Assembly: GCA_000708835.1 (NCBI GenBank)
Contig: DF237057.1
Coordinates: 166,046 to 193,646, forward strand
Length of the DNA stretch: 27,601 bases
Source of the DNA: Klebsormidium nitens
Taxonomy: Eukaryota; Streptophyta; Klebsormidiophyceae; Klebsormidiales; Klebsormidiaceae
Direction of reading: 5' to 3'
The translations under genes and the position numbers were made by a program. Positions 1 through 9,965 of this stretch are shown one piece after another (the first letter of the stretch is position 1; each line of letters begins with the position of its first letter). The notes under the pieces are model-generated. The model saw only the letters and a program-made list of their open reading frames with translations, was not told the origin of the DNA and made no database searches.

Positions 1-244
1 TTGTTGTTCTATCCACGATCGACGGTCTTTGGTGCAGGCAAAGAATACTGATTGTCGACCGTTGATCGTGCAGTTGAATCGAGGGCTCGGAGTCACTCGG
101 AGCTGACAGCGTAGCTTCTTTCCGCCCGTTTCTAAACCGGAAGCCGGAACCAAGTGCCGGACGGAACTGGCGGAACTCTGCAGCGGCGAATTCTCTCTGC
201 TCCACCAGTGCACTGCTGGTGGTTGCTCATTTATTGCTTGTAAA
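1..244 (+). promoter_or_regulatory. Upstream region of the CCCH-finger gene with a short inverted repeat
   Basis: This stretch lies before the start codon at 245 and has no coding content I can support. It contains an inverted repeat: CACGATCGACGGTC at 14-27 pairs with GACCGTTGATCGTG at 57-70, with 13 of 14 bases complementary and a 29-base loop. The start codon context is AAAATGGCGGCG, a good eukaryotic initiation context. Whether the repeat is a protein-binding site or an RNA hairpin in the 5' UTR cannot be told, because the transcription start is unknown. Confidence 0.45.
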
Positions 245-3200
245 ATGGCGGCGCCTGGCGGCCCTCCAGCCTTCAGAGGTCCCCCTCCAGGTGCAATGGA
301 AGGTGGAGCGAGGCCACCCCCGGCAGGAATGCAGAGTGGCGGCCTGCCCCCAAACGGGCCGTACGGGAGAATTCCCAGTTTTGGAAGCGAGGGCGAACCC
401 CCGATGAAGAGGATGCGGGATGGGAATGGGCCGCCACAGCCGATGTGGGGGGGTCCCGGTGGCCCTGGGCCGCGGCCCCCAATGCAGGATCCCGGGAAGG
501 ACCGAAGCATGGCGTCGGTGTTCTACAAGACGAGGATGTGCAAGAACTTGGCGTTTCCGGGGGGGTGTCCATACCACGAGAAGTGCAACTATGCGCACTC
601 AGAGGAGGAGCTGCGAACGCTGCCGCCAGAGTATGCTGGTGAGTTACGAGCAGCATGTCGGCGGCTTATGTCTCTGCCACCAATCTGTTTGTTTCCTGCG
701 GTGGTACTTTCATTAAATTGCGCCTGCCTTGCTTCGTTGTGTCCAATTGATCTCAGGTGCCACTGCATCGTCGCTGCCAAAAAATGAAGAGGTTCTGGAA
801 GAGGCGTCATTCAAATCGCGTCAGTTCAGACTGACACGTTTGGCTGCAGACAATACCGGTATATTGCCAAGCTAACGGGAAAAGGCATATGTTGAGATGG
901 TGTGCAGAAGCGGCAAACGGGTCATGTTAAACTCCGTTCGCTTTGATAGCTTTGTGAAGCAAGACCCTTCGGAAGCACTGCAGCAGCTTGTCAATGGAGC
1001 ACCCAGCAACTGTTTTAGCCCTATAATGCAAATGGAGGGTACTCTCATTTTCAGAGAGTGTGTTGCCTGACTTGTCCTCAGAGCTTGCTCAGGGTAAAGT
1101 TGTGCAGCTGCGACGAATTTAAGGGCGGGAAGGAGTGAACTGTCCAATCACTTCTCCTAGGATCAGTTTGGGCCAACTATCAATCAAAGTTTTGCCACCA
1201 CACACCTTAGAATCTAGCGTTTTCTCGACTATATTTATTACCCCATGTCCTAACTCAAGTAAGACAAGTCAAGAAAGGTATATTTTGCTCTGCCCCACTT
1301 CAGACAGGGAGGACTCATTCCCACCGCCCCGTCCTGCAGCCGCCGTAGAGGGCGAGGCAATCGAGGTTAAAAAGCACCGTCCGTGCAAGATGTTCTTCGC
1401 GACGGGCGCCTGCCAATACGGCGACAAGTGTTACTTCTCTCACGACGACACTCTGCGCCCCCCTCCAGATGGCCCTCCCGAGCGCCCCCCGCTGCAAGGG
1501 CCGCCTCCCGGGGGGGCAAATTTCGAGCCAGACGGACCCCCCGGGCCAGGACCGGGCCCGCCGCACGAGGGTTTCGGGGGGTTTGGGGGGCCGCCGACGA
1601 GGCCGCCACCCGCGACACCGAAACCGCCGAACTGGAAGACGAAGATCTGCACCTCCTGGGATCGGCACGGGAGTTGCAGTTACGGGGATCGATGCGGGTT
1701 TGCTCACGGGCCGCACGGTAAGGGATTGAATACCCATTAATTTGCTGACAGGCCTTTGGATATCATTCATTTACTTAATCTAGCAACTCCGAGGCAGATG
1801 GTCTGAGAAGTGAAATATTTAGAGAGCTGAGCGTTCAAAGAATAAAAAGTATGAGGGCGGTGATGTTCTTTCCATGGGCCGTCTTACACACTGATTAGAT
1901 GTGTTTCAAGCAGAATTGAAAAACCGAAACATCGCTTCAAGGATTGCATTAGCGCGCCATTGGCCAGTCTTTGCAAATTTTGAGGTATTTCGCTGGATGC
2001 TCGTTCTTATCTTCCCCTGTCACCTCGGAGATGGGGTACGAAGCACCGCCAAACACGTAGAAGATTCTTTGCTGCCGTCTCCTCAACACGCTTCGCTTGG
2101 ACACTGTCATTGTGTGACCGACCTTACGGAACGAATCATCAATCACCATAAAGCATCTTGTTGACACCACGTTCTTTTTCGCAGAAAAGTTCAAGTCCTA
2201 TGAACGAGAAGCCTTTTGAGTTGTGTCAAGCGTGAAAACGGGTGGAGTTGCCCCGGGGTTTAGGGCGGGTTCGGTTTTGGAGCGCATGCAAATTTCCGGT
2301 TAGGGTCTTTGTTTCAATTCTCCCTTCTTGTACATGTAATTTTTTATTCGTTGAATGAAGACTTTTTCCTTGCAGAGCTGAGAGCTTACGGTCCTGTGGT
2401 TGAGGATGCGATCAAGCCTGGTCCAGGCCCGGCGTTTCATGGTGGGGGGCCGCCTTTTCCTGGCGGTGGACCCCCCCCTTTCGGTGGCCCGCCTGGGCCG
2501 AGGCCGAACGGCTTTCCGCAGGAAGAGCCAGGTGCGTTGGGTTGCTTTTGGTGGCAGTTGTTCTCCCGGTAACTCTCCAGAATAGTCTTAGTATGCTCAA
2601 GTCAAAGTAGGAACGAAGCGAACACTAAAACACAAACTCGTCAGTCACCGGCTTCTCACTCATGACCACCCTAACCACCTTCCTAACCCTACCCGTTCCA
2701 GTACTATGGTTTGACCTTTTCTAGAGACCCATACTTTTTCGGCTGCCGATATTAATCGATAGACTGACTTGAGTTTCGTAAATGCTCTGGGGGTTCTTCT
2801 AGTGCATATTTAAACTGTCTTAGGAGCGTTTCCTTTCGTTGCTTGTCTCCTGTGAACTTTCGATGGTCACAGTCCTTGCATAGCAGAAGGAATAACATCG
2901 AAGAGCCGTCCTTATGACGACTTCAAACTTGAGGCACATATTCGTCGTAAAGGAGACCTCATACTGAGAACGACAAAATGCGGAAGGAGCGCTGTCCCCA
3001 TCTCCAAGTGCAAATCTTGCGTACGCTGAAAGATTTTGCATTTCAAACCCGGATGTCAGTTGACGGGTATTGCAAAAAAAAGCCCTCCGGTAGATCTGAT
3101 TGTAAGCTCTTGACACTCTTTAGGTGCTCGCTCTGCCCAGGTCTGGTTTGGATCTCGCAACTCGGGTAGCAAATTGCAATGGTATGTCCAGCGCAGTAAG

Positions 3201-4146
3201 CCTCTAAGCCTCTAACCCGAAACCACTACTAGAGTAGTATGGACACCCAACTACCAATCGTCGCCTTTCCCCCTCCTCCCAGACAAAGCCCTGGCTCTAG
3301 CCTCACGCAAGGACACTTGTCAAGATTGACGCTAAGGTTTCATCAGCTCTCGAAAGCACCCCGCTTTCACTCTGCCCCCCAAGGGAATGAACTGCCTCTC
3401 GCCTCCGGAAAGGTTCCGCTTGCCTGTTAGTCTTTAACCAGCTCCCCTACATAGTCCGACCGAACTCGGACGATAACCTTCTGCAGGCAGAAACCCGGTT
3501 TTCTGACCCCTGATCCGACTTCAAGAGTGTCAAAGCAGCGTTCCCTCAAACTCCACTTACGCTTTTGACACCGTTTGCTTCAGGCAAGGACTCGGGCCTG
3601 GGCCCCGGCATGGACTCTGCCCGATCCGACGGCTCCAACGGCGCCTTCGAATCCGGTCCGCTCGTCCTGACCGTCGATCTAGACCTCATCCACGGCGACT
3701 CCATCTTTGAAGAAGACCTGGAAGACGAATCCTTCAAACCGGGCGACCCCGGGGAAAAGAACGCCCGCCCGGGGGGCGAAAACGAGCCCGGCCCGACCCC
3801 CTCGAACCAGAACCGGCCGCCGGACATGCCGCGCCGCGACGGGTTTGACGGGTTTAGGGGCCCACCCGACGGGATGCCCCCCGGGCCGTGGATGCACCGG
3901 CCGCCATTCTTCCGGGGGGGTCCCGGCTGGGGCGAAGGCCCCCCCCGAGGATTTCCGCCGTTTGGGCCGAGAGGCCCCGGGTTCCATTTCGGGGGGCCCG
4001 GAGACTTTGGCCCGCCGCCGGAGGCGTTTTACGGGGGGTTCGGACCGAGGGGACCGCCGCCGAACTTTGAGGGGGGGCCGCCAAGGGGATGGGGTGCTCG
4101 GGGGAGGGGCCCTGGGCAATTTGAGATGGAGCAACCGGCGGGGTGA
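245..4146 (+). CDS. Triple CCCH zinc-finger protein with Gly/Pro-rich disordered tail
   Basis: Four exons join in frame: 245-638, 1304-1717, 2376-2531 and 3584-4146, giving 508 residues. All three introns are phase 1 with GT/AG ends (GTGAGT, GTAAGG and GTGCGT donors). Three C-x8-C-x5-C-x3-H fingers are visible at residues 99-118, 159-178 and 247-266. The first is preceded by FYKTRM and the third by WKTKI, the usual lead-in of plant CCCH fingers. Proteins of this family bind RNA and act in mRNA processing, decay or translation, so an RNA-binding role is likely. The spacers between fingers are rich in Pro and Gly. Exon 4 begins with an acidic stretch (LTVDLDLIHGD, EEDLEDE) and ends in a long Gly/Pro/Phe/Arg-rich tail with RGP and GFGP repeats, which should be disordered. 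The plant subgroup resembles the C3H12/C3H56 type, but that is from memory. Gene structure is well supported; the specific function is not. Confidence 0.88.
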
Positions 4147-5948
4147 AGTTGCATGGGGAGCATGGATTTCAGATTTGATTGTTTGCAATGAAACGCTTTA
4201 TGGGGCGATCCGGAACGGGATTGGAGAGCGTTGGGGGGGAATCCTGATAGCGGTATCCAGTGTGCACTGAAGCTTCAAGGTTCGTGGGATCTCGCAGGAG
4301 ACCTGAAGAGACGCGCAAGAGTACCGTAGAGTGGACGTTGTAGGGACGCTCTCGAAATTCGTGCAAGTCAGTCTACACCACACCTGTTTCATTAAGTTCT
4401 GTGTCACTGAAATATCTCATTACATAGTGAACGTCGGTACTGCATGCTGCTACTCTGCCAATCTGGTTCAATCATGCATATCTATGCGCGTCCGCGCGCT
4501 GACCGCAGTTGGTCGTTTTGGGACACGTTTACATATGGGCAGCCCGTACGGGACCTGCTTTCGAGCACTGCATACCCGGCGAGTTGTTTAGATTATGACG
4601 CGTGACAAGAACGCCTGCCAACTATCACTATCTATGTCGCGCTCGCGCCGCCGCTTCAGGCTGATACAGGCAATTCGTGCAGATTGGTTGACGTTTGGAA
4701 CTTAGTCTGTCGCATAGCCCGGCACGCGCGATCCATGCGTACAAGCACTTTTTTTGGGGTACTCTTTGATATGGGCCTAGCCATGCTTTCAATGCAAAGA
4801 GTCATGCAGCAAAGTGTCTGCTCCACATGCATGAGGTAAAATAGCCTCTCCGCCCGCACGGCTATGCTTTCAGATGCGGCCGCCAACATGCTGCGACTTG
4901 GAATGATTGAAAGACTCACCTGACGGTATATCACCTCAATTTGCTTAAAGATCCGATCGCAATTCGGAGGACCTGTCCTACCTCAGGCGACCAGATTACC
5001 ACCCATCAGGGCCAGCTTGGTCGCCGAGACAACTTTGAAGACGGATTTTGAGCCGTCAAAAGCAGATGTTCCCACAGCACTTAGATGCACGAGTTCACCT
5101 TGATCTGACGCTCTCTTTAACGCCTGTATTGCTTAGTGGGCGAGTCGCAATCGACATCGTCACCGCACTCCATGCAATTCTTCAAGGGCAGCGGCTGCGC
5201 TCTTGAACCTTGCGTTCGCAACTTTCAAAGATCGAGGCGCTGGCTAGCTGAGACCGACTCGTGTATGCGCGCGAGCGGAGGTGACGATGCCTTGTCCGTA
5301 TAGTTCCAAGGACAGACCAACGCATCGGATCATCAGCCGGGCTATGAAAGGAAATTCATCAGCGGACTCGTGTGATAGTCTGCCATTGACCGAGTCTCGC
5401 TTGAAGCGGAGACACTTGAAGTCCGGCAGGTTTGCTTCGAATATGCTGTAATAAAGATTAGTGTGCGGTGCCGGTCTGTCGTTGGGTGCATGTCTCATGC
5501 ACGTTACGGTTCGCAATCTTTCATGCAATGCAAGGAAGCCAACAGAATGCTTAGACGCACACGTGCCCACCTCAACAATAACGCAGAAATCAAGACGACC
5601 TGGGCCGGGGCAGCTTTTCGCGATTCTGAAACGACCATTTTCCCCTAAAAAGACCGGATTGTCCTCCTTGAGATTCAAAACCACATTTTTAAAAGTAGGA
5701 ATGCTCCTTTCGTGCCGGATAACCTGGAGCAGCGACACCTCAAAGCAGCGCAGTTGCATGGCTGCAGATTAGGGAAAAAGTCCAAGCGGCGCTTCTTCTC
5801 CACCGATACAAGCACCTTTTCAGTAGGCACTTTCGACGCTCAGAAAACGTCGTCTTTCCGCACCCGCTCCTTCCCATGAGAGCACCATTCCTCTATACGC
5901 AAAGTAGCATCAAAGCTTTATCTCTTAGGGGAAAATATACCTGAAGCG
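4147..5948. other. Intergenic spacer between CCCH and GST genes
   Basis: About 1.8 kb without a supported gene. Base composition is near 50% GC and lacks the G/C runs that mark exons on both sides. Its left part is presumably the 3' UTR and terminator of the CCCH gene, and its right part the promoter of the GST gene. I see no RNA gene and no transposon termini. The longest minus-strand open frame (5244-5759) has no recognisable domain. Confidence 0.6.
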
Positions 5949-8900
5949 ATGGCGGAAGCTGCGCAAGGCAAGTCAGACGCGCCCGAGGCTCACGAATCGG
6001 GGGCAGCAACCGAGCGTCAACCTGAGCCAGAAGTACCCACCGAGAAGGACCAACCGCCCCAGCAGCAGGAGACGGCGCCTGGAGAAGGGGACGCTCCTCG
6101 CCCGGAGACATCACCGGCGCAGCCTCAGGAGCAGCAGGGGGGAGAAAGCGGGCAGGATCAGCCCCCCCCGCAGGATTCTGAGCAGCCGGGGGGAAAACCC
6201 GGGCAGGAACAGACCCCCCCGGAACAGGCGACGCAGAATGCCCAGCCTGGGGGACAGACCGCGCAAGAGACGTCCCCCCCGGGACAGGCGCCGCAGACCC
6301 TCGCGCAGCCGGGGGGACAATCCGCGCAGGGAATGCCCCCCCCGGGACAGGCGCCGCACGTTTCCGCGCAGTCGGGGGGACAGACCGCGCAGGAAACGCC
6401 CCCCCCGGGACAGGCGCCGCAAACCTCTGAGCGGCCGTGGGATCAGACCGGACAAGAGCAGCAGGCCCTGGGGCAACGAACCGGGGAACAGGCCCCCGAG
6501 AAAATAGAAGCGCAAGCTGGTGGGGGGGAAGAAGCTGCGGGGAAAGCGGCGGGGGGAACCGGGGGAGAAGCGCAGTGGGACGGGGGGCGCGTCGTATTCC
6601 ACCACCCATTCACGCGGTCGACCCGGGTGGTGTTCCTGCTGGAGCAACTGGGGCTGCCGTACAAAGTGAGGCGATGAAAATGTTGATTGTGAATGCACTT
6701 GATGTAATGAATAGAACTGTTGACCTTTTAACCCGCGTTGCTTTAGACCCTGCTAAGGTCTCAGAAAGTCGAGCGTTGTTCTTTGTTGATGGCTGCCAAA
6801 CTTCGGTTGATGTCGCTGCAAGAAAGAGCCTGGCAGAAAGCTACGGGTTTTGTTCTCTTTCTGTGTGATATTGCCTGCATGTGCAGGCAGCGTAAGCAGT
6901 GTGGAAGATTTGCTATTCCTCGCATGGCAGGACTTTCCGACCTTAAAAACAGGCCGCTCGTGTTTTCTAGTTTTTTCTTCAGGTCTCACAACCAGCTGGA
7001 ATTGCATGAACAGGCATATGCAGTACCCTTTTGTCCTTTGGTCGGACGCGTCATTGTGTGCGCGAGTGATCGCAACACATGCGCGCCCTTTTTTCGCGCA
7101 TTGAGACACGTCAGCTGTCCTGTCCGTCTCTTTCGACATAAGCAGACTCCGCTGAAGCAAATTAAACGGTTTTACATCTTTCTCAGCCCGGATTTCTGGG
7201 CAAGTAAGTTGAAGTCATCGAAAAGTATGCCAATCTGCTTGACTAAAATAATCTGTTTGTCAGCACGTGGACAAAAGTCTGAAGTTTTTAGACCCTGACC
7301 CGCTTCGCCGTTCGACCCTTGCTCGCCACTCTCAGCGCGTGCTTTCGATGAGAACTTTAGCCCAGCGAACACTAACCACTTCAGTTATTGGCAGATCCTT
7401 TTTCTTCTTCAGCGCGTGTACGTGGACAAAAACCTGAAGCCCATCGGGCCGCCCGGCTCCTTCCCCGACCTGAAGCTGCGCGCGCTGCCGACCCTGCTGG
7501 ACAATGACGTCATCATCACGGAATCCAGTGAGCGCAACTCCTAGAGCAATCTGATGCCAGCGTTGTGTGATTTGGACGGTTAGTAGCACGCGTTGGATAA
7601 CTCTGTGGCGATCGTAAGCGGAAAAAGGGAGCCTCCCTCTGCTAGTCGCTGATCTCTTGTACCAGCTAGCGAAGTGCTTTTCGTCCATTCCTCTTTTACC
7701 GGGCCACATCGAAGCAGACTTCCGTTCAACCAGAAGTGTCGCTAACCCTTACCGGTCGACACCCTCGAATCCTGATGGAAAACGAAGATGTAGAGAGTTA
7801 GAAACTCACCCACATACGCTCTTCGTTAACTTCCTTAACGCTGATCTCCAGACGCCAGATCAAGACGTACCCTTTAGAGAACCAGAAGTAAAACCACCCC
7901 CATCTTACCCGGATAATTGTACCCTAAAAACTCTCTGATTTCAAGGTTGATCAACCCTTTCTCGTCGCCATTTGGAGTTACCTGCTGGAGAAATAGAGTC
8001 CGTCCAATCCCCTTTTCTCCGAGTACGTAAACCTAGAAACCTTTCCTTACCCCGGCTGCGTCAACCAAGAATCTTCATTAACTCCGATTTGCTAACCCTC
8101 CCTAGTTGCAATCATGGAGCACCAGTGCTACAGCAGTACAATCCATTCGCTTCCCTTGTTACCCGGATTCACGAAAGCGCTCTAATCTCAAGTATCGCTA
8201 ATCTTCTCTAGTCGCCATCATGAAGTGCTGTTGAAGAACAACAGTCCAAAACCTTTCTTTACCCTGATACTTGATACGCCTAACCCAAGGACCTCTCTGA
8301 TTCTAGCTTCCGGTAGTCCGTCTCTCGGGTCCCGATCATGGCGGGTCTGCAAGAACCACTCTTTAAACAGTCAGCCCCATTCGCTAAACGCTCAGCCTGG
8401 CTTTCCTTAATCCAGTTTCCGTTAACCCTCTTCAGTCGCGTTCATGGAGTACCAGCTCGAGCAATACAACCCGTTCGCTTCCCCCCTTACGTTCTTCCAG
8501 AAACCCTGCTAACCGAGTTTCCGCTAACCCTCTGTAGTCGCGATCATGGAGTACCTGCTGGAGCAGTACGACCCGGAGCATACGCTATCCCCCCCGCACG
8601 CGGACAAGGCGGCACGTGCCCAATTCTTACAGTGGCTGGTTTGGGCGGAGGCGTCGCTGACCATTCCGGTCGTGGGCTACGTGGTCAACATCGTTCTGCT
8701 GCCGGAAGAGAAGCGGAACCAGAAGCTGGCGGACGCGTGAGTCCCTCGATTTTGTCTCTCAGAAAATATGAATGGGTATCTCTGTGCTGCCGAAAGGGAA
8801 GTGGAACCAGATGCTGGCGTCCCTCGATCTAGTCTCCCTGTCTTGATGTTTGAATGTTGCGCGCCACGCCCCTTTTTACGAGCTTCCAAAGTAGAGGAAG

Positions 8901-9965
8901 TCGAGAATCGTTTACTTGCGGGACGAAACACGGAAGCAGAGGGACCGCGAGAACCCTCCTATCTAGTTTTCTTGTCTCGAGGCCCACGTGATGGTGACAA
9001 TCTTCATTATGCACAATCTGTGGGGCGGAGTCATCTGAAAAAGCTTCCAAGTTCAGGTCTTTGGAGATCGAGGGCCCGAAGACTTGACTCGTACCATTTT
9101 TTGAGAAGCAGATATCAAAGTTACAGATATTTCGGTGGTTTACGGACAATCTGTGGTGGTTGCAAGTAGGAAGACGCGCGTAGAAAAGGTAGACAGCGTC
9201 AGAAGTCTCCTTTACGCAGGTTCAAGCGGACGGCGCTGGAGGAGCTGGGCGTGCTGGAGGCCGCGCTCGCGGGCAAAACGCGCGGCATCGTGGGCGACTC
9301 CTTTTCCGCCGCGGACATCAGGTGAAGTGTCCAAGCACGCAACGGAATTTCTTCATTCTAGGAAGGGTTCTTCCTTTGTCCCTGACGTTTTTGGAATCGC
9401 TAGGGTTGGAATAAGGGGACACGGCTTACATTGGTTCTTGTATTGTTCACAGTCTTGCTTGCACGCCTCTAAGAAACTTGGTACTTTGCTCCGTTAGGAT
9501 AACCCTGACTTGAGCTCCTTCTTCCGTGAGGGTTCTTGAAAACCGCCTTTTTCTGATAGATCACGTCATTTGAGCTAAGAAGCCAGCCGTTTGTATTGTA
9601 TGGCATGCTCTCTGTCGTGAGTTCAGGCTGACGTTGCGCACTCACATCCAATGACCGTTGATCGGAAAGAAGTCTTAAAAGGTTACTGCCGAAAGTCGTC
9701 GTTCATCCATCTCAGCTTCTAGTCCTCGAAGCGAAAAAGGCACTTCAAGTCCGGGGCAAGTTGAAGCCCCGGTGTTGATCGGCTTTAGGAACGATGCTGA
9801 CGTTTTTGTTCCGTTTCCGTTCCGTTGTCCAGCCTGCATTACCCCATCTTCCTGGCGGCGGAACACGCGCAGCTCGTCACGCCGGAATGGTACCCGAACA
9901 TCGCCACGTGGTACGCGGAGTCCAAGAAGCTGCCCGCGAGGGAGAAAGCGTTTGCCAGCATGTGA
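5949..9965 (+). CDS. Glutathione S-transferase with long Gln/Pro/Gly-rich N-terminal extension
   Basis: Five exons join in frame: 5949-6665, 7413-7527, 8538-8736, 9220-9321 and 9833-9965, giving 421 residues. All introns are GT/AG. Residues 1 to about 210 are low complexity and include three 21-residue repeats. The GST fold starts near residue 212. VVFHHPFTRSTRVVFLLEQ is the first beta-alpha unit, and its Ser or Thr after RST/TRS is the likely catalytic hydroxyl. LRALPTLLDND contains the cis-proline that positions glutathione. TESIAIMEYLLEQY, formed across the exon 2/3 join, is the typical glutathione-binding ES-A-I--YL motif. The rest is the helical C-terminal domain, including GDSFSAADIS, the family's N-capping box region. 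The enzyme would conjugate or reduce substrates with glutathione, probably in the cytosol. The class is uncertain; RSTRV and GLPYK look more bacterial or fungal (Ure2p-like) than plant tau or phi. Confidence 0.9.
6240..6428 (+). repeat. Three tandem 63-bp coding repeats (21 residues each) in GST exon 1
   Basis: Units run 6240-6302, 6303-6365 and 6366-6428. Each encodes AQ-(P/S)GGQ-(T/S)AQ, then PPGQAP. The units are nearly identical, and a shorter, degenerate relative (EQPGGKPGQEQTPPEQ) precedes them at about 6180-6239. The period is a multiple of three, so copy-number change keeps the frame. The encoded segment has no hydrophobic core and should be disordered. Confidence 0.9.
7530..8537 (+). 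repeat. Decayed tandem array of the intron 2/exon 3 junction, period roughly 102-143 bp
   Basis: GST exon 3 begins at 8538 after GCTAACCCTCTGTAG, followed by TCGCGATCATGGAG. The same order (CTAAC-like motif, pyrimidines, AG, TCGC-ATCATGGAG, ACC-GCT-GAGCA-TAC) recurs upstream. Clear copies have their ATG or its counterpart near 8444, 8220 and 8114. More eroded copies sit near 8338 and 7971, and weak ones near 7860 and 7650. The copy at 8413-8470 matches the true junction closely and lies exactly 102 bp before it. Spacing between neighbouring clear copies is 102, 106, 118, 106 and 143 bp. Copies lose the reading frame; the one near 7971, for example, runs into TAG. Possible further copies near 7750 and 7545 are too degenerate to count. 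Confidence 0.82.
8776..8985 (+). repeat. Decayed copies of the exon 3/intron 3 junction
   Basis: The true 3' end of exon 3 reads CTGCTGCCGGAAGAGAAGC, then GGAACCAGAAGCTGGCGG, then the donor GTGAGTCCCTCGATTTTG. A copy at 8788-8850 reads TGTGCTGCCGAAAGGGAAG, GGAACCAGATGCTGGCG, then TCCCTCGATCTAGTCTCC, with the donor GTGAG deleted. A weaker second copy at about 8920-8985 keeps ACGGAAGCAGAGGGACCGCG and CTATCTAGTTTTCTTGTCTC. The first copy is convincing and the second is probable. Confidence 0.7.

Noticed and set aside
872-1147. Minus-strand open frame in CCCH intron 1
   Set aside because: It is intronic, short and featureless.
3130-3583. Possible copies of the exon 4 start in CCCH intron 3, as seen in the GST gene
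   Set aside because: Fragments such as GCAAGGAC near 3309 and ATGGAC near 3238 resemble exon 4, but order and spacing are inconsistent, so chance cannot be excluded.
5244-5759. Minus-strand open frame of 171 codons in the CCCH/GST spacer
   Set aside because: No recognisable domain, no exon-like GC bias and no partner exons; chance length is plausible in moderate-GC DNA.
5893-6698. Long minus-strand open frames opposite GST exon 1
   Set aside because: They are antisense shadows of the GC-rich repeat; composition is low-complexity Arg/Pro or Ala/Pro with no domain.
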